Assembly (NCBI RefSeq): GCF_020510425.1
Contig: NZ_JAHBAH010000001.1
Location: 1,779,001-1,843,000, forward strand
Source of the DNA: Quatrionicoccus australiensis
GTDB taxonomy: Bacteria; Pseudomonadota; Gammaproteobacteria; Burkholderiales; Rhodocyclaceae
Direction of reading: 5' to 3'
DNA length: 64,000 bases
Within the stretch, counting starts at the first letter, position 1; the number at the start of each line of letters is the position of its first letter. The notes under the pieces were generated by a model. That model made no database searches and was not told where the DNA came from. It was given only the letters and a program-made list of their open reading frames with translations. Below are positions 55,794-64,000 of this stretch, piece by piece. A program made the translations under genes and the position numbers.

Positions 55794-57083
55794 TCATTTG
55801 CGCCGCAACTCGCCAAGCTCGCCCAGCCAGCGCTCGGCATCGCGCTCCAGCCACTCGCCGGCAAGCGCATCGCGGCGCAGGATGGCATCGAGAAAGGCGA
55901 CGCTGACGCGCTGCACGGCGACCGCATGCCGCGGATTGTCCGGTACAGCCTGCCGGCTCATGCCGGCACTTCCCGGCCGCTCACCCGCACCACCGCCCAT
56001 CCCGCCGCCGGGACCGCCGCGCCCGCTGCCCATGCCGCCGCCCATGCCGCCATCGGGACCACCCTGAGCGCCGCCGGGCGGCATGCCGCCCCCCGGACCG
56101 CCTCTCGAGCGGCCGCCGGCATCGGCCTGACGCGGCTCGGCGACGTCATCCAGCCCACCGCCGCGCCGGGTATCGCCCGACAAGGCGCGGTGCGAACCAC
56201 CGGCGAGCAGCAACAGGTATTTGTCGCCAGCCGGCATGTAGGTATAGGGCGCCGTGCGCACACTCAGCGCCGTCACGACGCCGAAGCTGTCGCTGTCTTC
56301 GCTTGCCGTCGCGAGCAGCACCGGCAGGCGAACATCGCTGAAACGCCGCGCCAGACCCGCGCCGGCACTGGCATAGGGACTGATCACGATGGCCGCGCGC
56401 GGCGCCTGCGGCAATGCCGGCAGAACCACGCCGGGCATTTTTTCGCCGGCCAGCGCCTGCACCGTCTGGGCGCCAAGATCGTAGCCGGCAAATACCAGCT
56501 GCGCCGTATCGATGCGGTCATACGGCGCTTCCCGCCGGTCGACCCGCTTTTTGAGCTCAATAAGCACGCAGCCGACCGCGCGCAGGCGTTCGTTGAGCGC
56601 CGCCGTTGCGTAGTTCTCGCGCGCCAGCGCCGTGTAATCGGCGTCCTTGGCATAGCGTCCGGGCATCTGCGCAAAACGCGGCAGTTGCAGGGCGAGCACG
56701 GCGTAACCCGCTTCGGCCCAGGCACTGCGCCACTGTTTGCCGGCGTCGGCCGGCTCGCCCAGACCGGGCAGATAGACGATCAGCGGATGCGTGCCGCTGC
56801 CGCGCGGCAGCAGCAGACTGACCGGGACAGGCGCGGGCGCGGCGGGATCACCGCTCGGCCAATGCTCGCTGAAGCTGTCGAAGCCATGCCGGACTTCAGG
56901 CTGGTAGGCGCGCTCGGCGTAGCGATGCACAGCTGCATCTTCAGCCGGCGGCGCCCGGCGTGGTGCGGTGCAGGCACCGAGCAGCAGGCTCATGACGAGC
57001 AGCAGCAGGATTGCAACATGCTCCTGCGGCCGGCCGAAGCCGGGCATCAGCGGAGCGTAGGAGTAGGACCAGGAAGCGAGCAT
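55794..57083 (-). CDS. Alpha/beta-hydrolase-like lipoprotein with a Gly/Met-rich insert
   Basis: 429 residues. Lipobox SLLLGAC near residue 38 after a hydrophobic stretch (VAILLLLVMSLLLGAC); the true start may be one of the internal Mets (about residue 12 or 31). Core resembles alpha/beta hydrolases: LLLPRGSGTHPLIVYLPGLGEP, GYAVLALQLPRFAQMPGRYAKDADY, LVFAGYDLGAQTVQALAGE (nucleophile position Asp in GYDLG), VLLATASEDSDSFG. Residues about 315-375 form an insert of GGPGGG, GGMGGG and GGMPPGG blocks. The classical GxSxG is GYDLG, as in some dienelactone-hydrolase-like and inactive members. In operon with the efflux genes. Function unknown. Confidence 0.72.
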   Translation of the reverse strand: MLASWSYSYAPLMPGFGRPQEHVAILLLLVMSLLLGACTAPRRAPPAEDAAVHRYAERAYQPEVRHGFDSFSEHWPSGDPAAPAPVPVSLLLPRGSGTHPLIVYLPGLGEPADAGKQWRSAWAEAGYAVLALQLPRFAQMPGRYAKDADYTALARENYATAALNERLRAVGCVLIELKKRVDRREAPYDRIDTAQLVFAGYDLGAQTVQALAGEKMPGVVLPALPQAPRAAIVISPYASAGAGLARRFSDVRLPVLLATASEDSDSFGVVTALSVRTAPYTYMPAGDKYLLLLAGGSHRALSGDTRRGGGLDDVAEPRQADAGGRSRGGPGGGMPPGGAQGGPDGGMGGGMGSGRGGPGGGMGGGAGERPGSAGMSRQAVPDNPRHAVAVQRVSVAFLDAILRRDALAGEWLERDAERWLGELGELRRK

Positions 57084-57130
57084 GGCGGCTTTCTTGAATG
57101 CGGCCAGGACGAAGGCAAATCAGGCGCCGA

Positions 57131-57164
57131 CCAACGGTCGACCGGCCGGAAAGGGCAAAAATCA
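57131..57164 (+). repeat. Dispersed GGTCGACC-AAAAGGGCAAAAATCA element, copy 4
   Basis: CCAACGGTCGACCGGCCGG then AAAGGGCAAAAATCA (57150-57164). Its tail provides the T-tract (minus strand ATTTTTG) of the terminator at 57157-57186. Confidence 0.78.
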
Positions 57165-57186
57165 GGGCTGCCCAGGCAGCCCCTGA
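57157..57186 (-). terminator. Terminator downstream of the Spy-like gene, T-tract from the repeat
   Basis: Minus strand: GGGCTGCC TG GGCAGCCC then TGATTTTTGCCC. It may only partly terminate, because the hydrolase-like and efflux genes follow in the same direction. Confidence 0.65.
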
Positions 57187-57219
57187 TGCTGGCGGCAGCG
57201 CACGGCTGCCGTCTGTGTC

Positions 57220-57762
57220 TCAGCGCACCGGCGGCGGATTGCGCCCTTCGCCAACCGGACTGCGCGGCGCATCCGGCAGGGTTTTGGCTTCGGCCAGCTG
57301 CTTGCGCTGCTCCGGGGTCAGGACGTCGGCGATCTGGCGATCCACCTTGACCCGGGCCAGCGCCGCTTCGGCGGCCGCCTTGCCGATCGCCTCGCTCAGC
57401 GCACGCGCCTTCGCTTCGCTGTAATCAGGCGCGGCGGCCAGCTTGCGCAATTCTTCATTGGCCTTCTGCTCGGCCTTGGCCCGCTCGCGCATGACCGGGG
57501 CCTGCGCATGCATGATCTCGAACACCTTGTCGCGCTGCACCTCGCTCAAATTAACGCCGCGCAAAGCATGCATCGGCGACTCCGAACCGCCCTGCGCCAT
57601 CCGTTCCATGCCGCCGGCGCGCTTGCCATGCGCGCCACGACTCTCCATGCCGGCACAGTCACCCTGCGGCCCGGGCGCTGCCGAGACCGTCAGCGGCACG
57701 GCCAGCGCCAGCGCGGCAGCAGCGAGAAAACGTTTCAAAGTGGGGGAGCTGATCTTGTTCAT
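57220..57762 (-). CDS. Spy/CpxP-like (LTXXQ) periplasmic protein
   Basis: 180 residues from ATG 57762 (MNKISSPTLKRFLAAAALAL). Signal peptide to about residue 27. Helical body with LTXXQ-type motifs: NLSEVQRDKVFEIMHAQAPVMRERAKAEQKANEELRKL and DRQIADVLTPEQRKQLAEAK. Spy-like proteins are envelope chaperones or metal-stress sensors. First gene before the hydrolase-like/efflux operon, suggesting envelope stress or metal response. Confidence 0.85.
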   Translation of the reverse strand: MNKISSPTLKRFLAAAALALAVPLTVSAAPGPQGDCAGMESRGAHGKRAGGMERMAQGGSESPMHALRGVNLSEVQRDKVFEIMHAQAPVMRERAKAEQKANEELRKLAAAPDYSEAKARALSEAIGKAAAEAALARVKVDRQIADVLTPEQRKQLAEAKTLPDAPRSPVGEGRNPPPVR

Positions 57763-57954
57763 GTCCTGTTCCTTTCGAGGGATAAGCAAGCCGGCAAAAG
57801 CGGCGTTGCGACAGGACGAATACTCTTATCAACACGGGTTAATGGCGGTTAACAGGCTGTAAATGAACGTAAATGCGGTAAGCAAACATTTCACGGACGT
57901 AAAAATGGCGACTGATTCAGTCGCCTTTTTGCTGCTTTTTCGCAGTTGACCGGG
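57763..57954. other. Intergenic region thiC / Spy-like gene
   Basis: 192 bases. It carries the upstream region of the Spy-like gene (a 40-base stretch rich in AACAGG/GTAAATG-type words at 57825-57895, including GCGGTTAACAGG and two GTAAATG copies) and the thiC terminator. No gene. Confidence 0.5.
57901..57931 (-). terminator. Intrinsic terminator of thiC
   Basis: GGCGACTG/CAGTCGCC stem with A5 on one side and T5 on the other; on the minus strand it lies 24 bases after the thiC stop and ends in ATTTTTA. Confidence 0.88.
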
Positions 57955-60020
<2,066 letters not shown>

Positions 60021-60028
60021 TGGGTCGC

Positions 60029-60057
60029 AAGTTACTGGAAACACAGGCAAAATGCAA
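60029..60057 (-). promoter_or_regulatory. Sigma70 promoter of thiC
   Basis: TTGCAT (60057-60052), 17-bp spacer, TAACTT (60034-60029) on the minus strand, just upstream of the riboswitch. Confidence 0.7.
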
Positions 60058-60151
60058 GGAACGCCATTCTGCGCTCAAGATTTCTCGAATCTGGTCGAAA
60101 TAACCTTACCAAGCGCCAGAATTCAAACGAAAAAGATCAAAGGGGTTTCAG

Positions 60152-61678
60152 ATGCGTCTTCTCACCATTGCCGCCGTCCTGCTCTGCCTGCCGTTTACGG
60201 CCGGCGCAGCGCCGACCTGGCAGACCATTTCCTCCGAGCCGGGCAAGAAGATCGAGCTCGACCGCACCAGCATCAAGCGCGAAGACGGCGACAAGGTGCA
60301 GGCACTGGCCCGCGTCATCCTCGACAAGGAACTGATCGACCAGAAGACCGGCAACAGCTATCGCTTCATCGAGGCCACCACCCGCTACGACTGTGCCGGA
60401 CGCAATGCCAGCACGCTCCGACGCGTCCTCAAGAAGGGCGAGGGCGACATTGTCCGTGAAGAAAGCCTGAAGAGCCCCGACCTGCCGGTGCGCAGCGGCA
60501 CGCTCGACGACAAGGTGCTGCGCGAAGTCTGCCGGCCGCAAAAGGAAAGCGCCGCCGAACTCGCCCAGAAGGCCAACGAAGCCGCCGGCCAGCTGAAACA
60601 GGCCAATGAAGCGCTGCTCCAGAAGGAACTGGCCAAGACGGAAAAGCCCGCTGCCGCGATCAAGGCAGCCGATCAAGGCCAAGCCGCGGAAGCAACCAAG
60701 GTGTCGGAAAGCAGTCCGATTCCGTCGATCCGGCCGAATCTGAAGGCCGCCGCCGAGGCCGCCAAGGAAGCCCCTGCCAAGCAGGCTGCCCCCGCCCCGG
60801 CCGCTCATGCAGCTCCCGCTGCCCATGCTGCTCCCGCCGCTCATGCAGCACCGGCCGCTCATGCTGCGCCGGCACCTGTCGCGCCCAAAGCAGCGATGGT
60901 GGTTGTGCACAGCGCGGCCGCAGCCCCCAAGGCGAAAAAGGCGGCGAAGCAGGAAGGCTACATGCTGGAAATCGCGCACAGCGAACCGGCGGTGCAGCAC
61001 GCCCATATCCACTGGGATTACGAAGGCGCCGGCGGCCCGGAAAACTGGTCCAAGCTCGACCCAAAAAATACCACCTGCGCGATCGGCCAGCGCCAGTCGC
61101 CGATCGACATCAGGGACGGCATCAAGGTCGACCTCGAACCGATCAAGTTCAACTATCGCCCGTCGACCTTCCGCATCGTCGACAACGGCCATACCGTGCA
61201 GGTTGCCGTCGCCGACAGTTCAATCTCGCTGACCGGCAAGACCTATGAACTGGTGCAATTCCACTTCCACCGTCCGTCGGAAGAAAAGATCAATGGCCAG
61301 CGTTTCGACATGGTCGTGCATCTGGTGCACAAGTCCGACGAAGGCCAGCTTGCGGTCGTCGCCGTGCTGCTCGAGCGGGGCAATGAAAACCCCTTCATCC
61401 AGACCCTGTGGAACAACATGCCGCTGGAAAAGAACGCCGAGGTGCAGCCGCCCGATCTGGCCATCGACCCGGCCACGCTGCTCCCGTCGAGCCGCAGCTA
61501 CTACACCTACATGGGCTCGCTGACCACGCCGCCCTGCTCGGAAGGCGTACTGTGGCTGGTCATGAAGCAGCCGGTGCAGGTTTCGGCCGAGCAGATCAAC
61601 ATCTTCAGCCGGCTCTACAAGAACAACGCTCGCCCGATCCAGCCGGCGGCCAGTCGCCTGATCAAGGAAGGTCGTTGA
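60152..61678 (+). CDS. Modular alpha-carbonic anhydrase with N-terminal surface-adhesin-like domain
   Basis: 508 residues. Signal peptide (MRLLTIAAVLLCLPFTAGA). Residues 20-130 look like the adhesin E-type domain (WQTISSEPGKKIELDRTSIKR, YRFIEATTRYDCAG, SLKSPDLPVRSGTLDDKVLREVCR). A Gln/Lys/Ala-rich coiled coil follows (140-175), then an Ala-Pro-His repeat linker (AAPAAHAAPAAHAAPAAHA, about 209-245). The C-terminal 225 residues are alpha-carbonic anhydrase: WSKLDPKNTTCAIGQRQSPIDI, QFHFHRPSEE (zinc His371, His373), HLVHKSDEG (His390), SLTTPPCSEGVLW. Secreted CO2 hydration enzyme on a long stalk. The fusion is unusual. Confidence 0.88.
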   Translation: MRLLTIAAVLLCLPFTAGAAPTWQTISSEPGKKIELDRTSIKREDGDKVQALARVILDKELIDQKTGNSYRFIEATTRYDCAGRNASTLRRVLKKGEGDIVREESLKSPDLPVRSGTLDDKVLREVCRPQKESAAELAQKANEAAGQLKQANEALLQKELAKTEKPAAAIKAADQGQAAEATKVSESSPIPSIRPNLKAAAEAAKEAPAKQAAPAPAAHAAPAAHAAPAAHAAPAAHAAPAPVAPKAAMVVVHSAAAAPKAKKAAKQEGYMLEIAHSEPAVQHAHIHWDYEGAGGPENWSKLDPKNTTCAIGQRQSPIDIRDGIKVDLEPIKFNYRPSTFRIVDNGHTVQVAVADSSISLTGKTYELVQFHFHRPSEEKINGQRFDMVVHLVHKSDEGQLAVVAVLLERGNENPFIQTLWNNMPLEKNAEVQPPDLAIDPATLLPSSRSYYTYMGSLTTPPCSEGVLWLVMKQPVQVSAEQINIFSRLYKNNARPIQPAASRLIKEGR

Positions 61679-61696
61679 CCTGAAACAAACGGCGGT

Positions 61697-61730
61697 GGTA
61701 ACTTAATGACCGATCAGTCATTAAGTTACC
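61697..61730. promoter_or_regulatory. Long palindromic operator at the TetR-type gene start
   Basis: 14-bp arms GGTAACTTAATGAC and GTCATTAAGTTACC with a 6-bp centre CGATCA that is itself nearly symmetric. It ends 1 base before the ATG of the TetR-family gene, so binding would block its expression directly: a likely autoregulatory site. Confidence 0.8.
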
Positions 61731-61731
61731 C

Positions 61732-62373
61732 ATGTCCGTTACCGCACCCCGTAAACGCCGCAAGGAAGCCCGTCCCGCCGAACTGACGGCCGCTGCCCTT
61801 GAGCTTTTTGTCGAAAAAGGCTTCGCCGCCACCCGCCTGGAAGATGTCGCTGCCCGCGCAGGGGTTTCCAAGGGCACGCTCTACCTCTACTTCGACAGCA
61901 AGGAAGCGCTGTTCAAGGCGGTGATCCAGGAAGGCATCATTCCAGTGATGCTGGAGAACGAGGAAATCGCCGCCCGCCACACCGGCTGTAGTTTCGCATT
62001 GATGGAAAAACTGCTCGCCAACTGGTGGAGCAAAATCGGACAAACAGATTTCGCCGGCATCCCAAAGTTGATGGTGGCCGAAGCGCGCAACTTCCCGGAA
62101 GTTGCCCAGTATTACTACGAAAACGTGATCCGCCGCGGGCGGGCGCTGGTCGGCGCAGCGCTGGAACGCGGCATGGCAAGTGGCGAATTCCGCGAGATGG
62201 ATGTCGAAACGACCATCGACGTGATCATTGCCCCCCTCCTGATGCTGCTGATCTGGCGTTTTTCGCTGTCTTGCTGCCAGAGCGCCGAAAGCGACCCGCA
62301 ACTGTATCTGCAGATTCATATCGACCTGCTGCGGCAGGGCCTGCGCAGGCTAGCCCCGGAGACTCAGGTATAA
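61732..62373 (+). CDS. TetR/AcrR-family transcriptional regulator
   Basis: 213 residues. N-terminal helix-turn-helix: ELTAAALELFVEKGFAATRLEDVAARAGVSKGTLYLYFDSKEALFKAVIQEGI; C-terminal ligand-binding helices (KLLANWWSKIGQTDFAGIPKLMVAEARNFPEVAQYYYENVIRRGRAL). A long palindrome abuts its start. Directly upstream of pcm, rhodanese and a tolC-type gene, so a role in regulating an efflux outer-membrane component is plausible (inferred). Confidence 0.9.
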   Translation: MSVTAPRKRRKEARPAELTAAALELFVEKGFAATRLEDVAARAGVSKGTLYLYFDSKEALFKAVIQEGIIPVMLENEEIAARHTGCSFALMEKLLANWWSKIGQTDFAGIPKLMVAEARNFPEVAQYYYENVIRRGRALVGAALERGMASGEFREMDVETTIDVIIAPLLMLLIWRFSLSCCQSAESDPQLYLQIHIDLLRQGLRRLAPETQV

Positions 62374-62374
62374 T
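62369..62374 (+). promoter_or_regulatory. -10 box of the pcm-rhodanese-tolC operon
   Basis: Consensus TATAAT overlapping the stop codon of the TetR-type gene, 60 bases before the pcm ATG. Confidence 0.6.
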
Positions 62375-62394
62375 TTTGCTTTGTCGGAATCACT

Positions 62395-62414
62395 ATATTA
62401 GCTTGTGCTAATAT
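62395..62414. promoter_or_regulatory. Palindrome in the pcm leader
   Basis: Perfect 8-bp inverted repeat ATATTAGC-TTGT-GCTAATAT, 20 bases downstream of the TATAAT box and 20 bases before the pcm ATG. It fits an operator or a weak RNA hairpin; it differs in sequence from the TetR-start palindrome. Confidence 0.6.
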
Positions 62415-62434
62415 TAAGCCTGCGGAGAACCCAA

Positions 62435-63088
62435 ATGAACATCGAGCAAGCACGCTTCAACATGATTGAACAGCAGATCCGGCCCTGGGAGGTTCTGGAT
62501 CCGCAGGTTCTTGACCTGCTTTTTGTCGTCAAGCGCGAGGATTTCGTGCCTGCCGCCTATCGCAACCTGGCTTTCGCCGACATGGAAATCCCGCTCGGCA
62601 GCGGTCAGGTCATGCTGGCACCGCGCGTCGAAGCCAAGCTGCTGCAGGAACTGAGCCTGAAAAAGACCGACAAGGTTCTCGAAATCGGCACCGGCAGCGG
62701 CTACATGGCTGCCCTGCTCGCCGCCCGTTCCGAGCACGTCGTCAGCGTCGAATGCCGCCCCGAGCTGGCTGACCTGGCTCGCCAGAATCTCGAACGCGCC
62801 GGCATCAGCAATGTCTCGATCGAAGTCTGCGATGGCGCCAACGGTTTTTCCGGCCGCGGCCCCTACGACGCGATCGTTGTTTCCGCCTCTGTTCCGGCCG
62901 TTCCGGAAGCCCTGCTCAGGCAGCTGCGCGTCGGTGGCCGCCTGGCCATCACGGTCGGCGAAGCGCCGGTCATGGAAGCCCAGCTGATCACCTGTACCGC
63001 TGACGGCATCTACAACACGATCAACCTCTTCGAAACAGTCATTCCGGCGCTGGATGGAACGCCAGCCAAGGCCAACTTCATTTTCTGA
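62435..63088 (+). CDS. pcm: Protein-L-isoaspartate O-methyltransferase-like protein
   Basis: 217 residues from ATG 62435 (MNIEQARFNMIEQQIRPWEVL) with Shine-Dalgarno GGAG. SAM-binding motif VLEIGTGSGYMAALLA and VEVCDGANGFSGRGPYDAIVVSA-type region. Repairs isoaspartyl residues in damaged proteins if typical; homologues upstream of tolC in betaproteobacteria are common. TGATG overlap with the rhodanese gene. Confidence 0.9.
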   Translation: MNIEQARFNMIEQQIRPWEVLDPQVLDLLFVVKREDFVPAAYRNLAFADMEIPLGSGQVMLAPRVEAKLLQELSLKKTDKVLEIGTGSGYMAALLAARSEHVVSVECRPELADLARQNLERAGISNVSIEVCDGANGFSGRGPYDAIVVSASVPAVPEALLRQLRVGGRLAITVGEAPVMEAQLITCTADGIYNTINLFETVIPALDGTPAKANFIF

Positions 63089-63411
63089 TGAATCAACTCT
63101 CACCTCGCCAACTCGCAGAATGGCTGGCCGATGCCAGCCGCCCGCAACCCTTGTTGCTTGACGTACGCGAAGCGTGGGAGTTCGAGCATTGCCATCTGAC
63201 CGACTCGCTGCACATTCCGATGCATGTGGTGCCGGTCCGTTGTGAAGAGCTGAGTCCGGAACGCGACATCGTCGTGATCTGTCATCACGGTGGCCGCAGC
63301 ATGCAGGTTGCCATGTTCCTGGAACGCCGGGGTTATGGCGCCGTTCATAACCTGTCGGGCGGTGTCGACGCCTGGGCAACCGATGTCGACCCCAGCCTTC
63401 GCCGCTATTGA
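63088..63411 (+). CDS. Rhodanese-like domain protein
   Basis: 107 residues, single rhodanese domain: LLLDVREAWEFEHCHLTDSLHIPM, active-site loop CHHGGRS with Cys65, VHNLSGGVDAWATDVD. Cytosolic sulfurtransferase-like; substrate unknown. The start overlaps the pcm stop. Confidence 0.93.
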   Translation: MNQLSPRQLAEWLADASRPQPLLLDVREAWEFEHCHLTDSLHIPMHVVPVRCEELSPERDIVVICHHGGRSMQVAMFLERRGYGAVHNLSGGVDAWATDVDPSLRRY

Positions 63412-63418
63412 GGGAATG

Positions 63419-64000
63419 ATGAAAAAACTTGCCTGGCTGATTGTTTCTCCACTGTTCGCGTCGCCGCTCTTTGCGGCCGACCTGATGCAGGTGTATCGCA
63501 CGGCGCAGGACAATGACCCGACCTTTGCCGCGGCGCGCTCGGTGCTCGATGCCGGCCGCGAAAAGGCACCGCAAGGCCGGGCCGGCCTGCTGCCCAGCCT
63601 GTCGCTGTCGGGCAATACGGTGTGGAACGAGAATGAAATCAGCCCGCATAACGGCAGCACACCAACCAAGGCACGCTACAACTCGAACGGCTACCAGCTC
63701 ACCCTTTCCCAGCCGCTGTTCCGCTGGCAGAACTGGGTCAGCTACGACCAGGCCAAGATTCAGGTCGTCCAGGCCGAGGTCAATTTCACGCAGGCCAGAC
63801 AGGATCTGATCCTGCGCGTGGCCCAGGCTTATTTCGACGTCAATTACGCGACCGAAAACCTCAAGGCGGTGAAGGCCAACAAGAGCGCCATCGGTCAACA
63901 GCTCGAATCCGCCAAAAAGAACTTCGAGGTCGGCACCGCCACCATCACCGACACGCATGAAGCCCAGGCCCGTTTCGACCTTGCCTCGGCGCAGGAAATC
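63419..64000 (+). CDS. tolC: TolC-family outer-membrane protein, 3'-truncated by window edge
   Basis: 194 residues visible. Signal peptide (MKKLAWLIVSPLFASPLFA), then the TolC N-terminal start ADLMQVYRTAQDNDPTFAAARSVLDAGREKAPQGRAGLLPSLSLSG and YQLTLSQPLFRWQNWVSYDQAKIQVVQAEVNFTQARQDLILRVAQAYFDV, FEVGTATITDTHEAQARFDLA. ATG 63419 is preferred over the adjacent ATG 63416 because of AGGGA spacing. Outer-membrane channel for type I secretion and efflux pumps. Confidence 0.93.
   Translation, partial: MKKLAWLIVSPLFASPLFAADLMQVYRTAQDNDPTFAAARSVLDAGREKAPQGRAGLLPSLSLSGNTVWNENEISPHNGSTPTKARYNSNGYQLTLSQPLFRWQNWVSYDQAKIQVVQAEVNFTQARQDLILRVAQAYFDVNYATENLKAVKANKSAIGQQLESAKKNFEVGTATITDTHEAQARFDLASAQEI

Overview
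This 64 kb window reads as ordinary chromosome from a GC-rich betaproteobacterium. A Rhodocyclales member such as Dechloromonas/Azonexus is my best inference. It rests on the combination of a type IV pilus retraction pair (pilT-pilU), a Pil-Chp chemosensory operon (pilG-H-I-J-L), a pyr cluster with a degenerate dihydroorotase, c-type cytochrome, an uppP-rnb-tonB-aroE-mtgA block and strong G/C third-position bias. No rRNA, tRNA, CRISPR array or prophage was seen.

Layout. 1-7 kb: 3' part of a SNF2-type helicase, a convergent FIST/hybrid histidine kinase pair and pncC. 7-12.3 kb: a SIMPL-domain protein, an RhlE-type RNA helicase, a 60-residue small protein, a membrane-anchored cytochrome c and rep. 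12.4-18 kb: pilT, pilU, a DUF4197 protein and an unknown small protein on the minus strand, divergent from the tightly overlapped yggS-proC-yggT-yggU operon. 18-22.3 kb: a ComEA-like protein, then pyrimidine genes read algH-yqgF-pyrR-pyrB-pyrC' on the minus strand; pyrC' has lost the metal-binding HxH. 22.3-26 kb: a phytase-esterase-like lipoprotein behind a convincing Pho box, and a photolyase. 26-35.2 kb: the Pil-Chp operon with a 1,859-residue CheA-type hub. 35.3-38.1 kb: thiD-thiE-hemL. 38.2-48.1 kb: a SulP-STAS-cNMP transporter, an MgtE_N-CorA fusion, and the uppP-yqiA-rnb-tonB-aroE-mtgA block.

48.1-50.9 kb is a visibly AT-richer accessory island. It holds an HNH nuclease gene split by a complete IS3-family element (1,205 bp, 13-bp perfect terminal repeats, 4-bp target duplication, -1 slippery heptamer). 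Removing the IS and one target copy restores the HNH frame exactly. Next to it lies an orphan protein with an Rx4H (HEPN-like) motif.

51-57.8 kb is a MacAB/outer-membrane-factor efflux operon headed by a Spy-like periplasmic protein and an unusual Gly-rich alpha/beta-hydrolase-like lipoprotein. 57.9-60.1 kb is thiC with a TPP riboswitch and a recognisable promoter. 60.1-64 kb holds a modular alpha-carbonic anhydrase, a TetR-family gene with a long palindromic operator touching its start codon, pcm, a rhodanese and the start of a tolC-type gene.

A dispersed element (core palindrome GGTCGACC plus a tail AAAAGGGCAAAAATCA) sits just after the 3' end of at least four genes and often supplies the stop codon or the terminator T-tract. 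The most notable items are this repeat family, the Pho-box-controlled phytase-like lipoprotein, the pseudo-dihydroorotase, the IS-split HNH gene with its HEPN-like neighbour, and the TetR/pcm palindromes.
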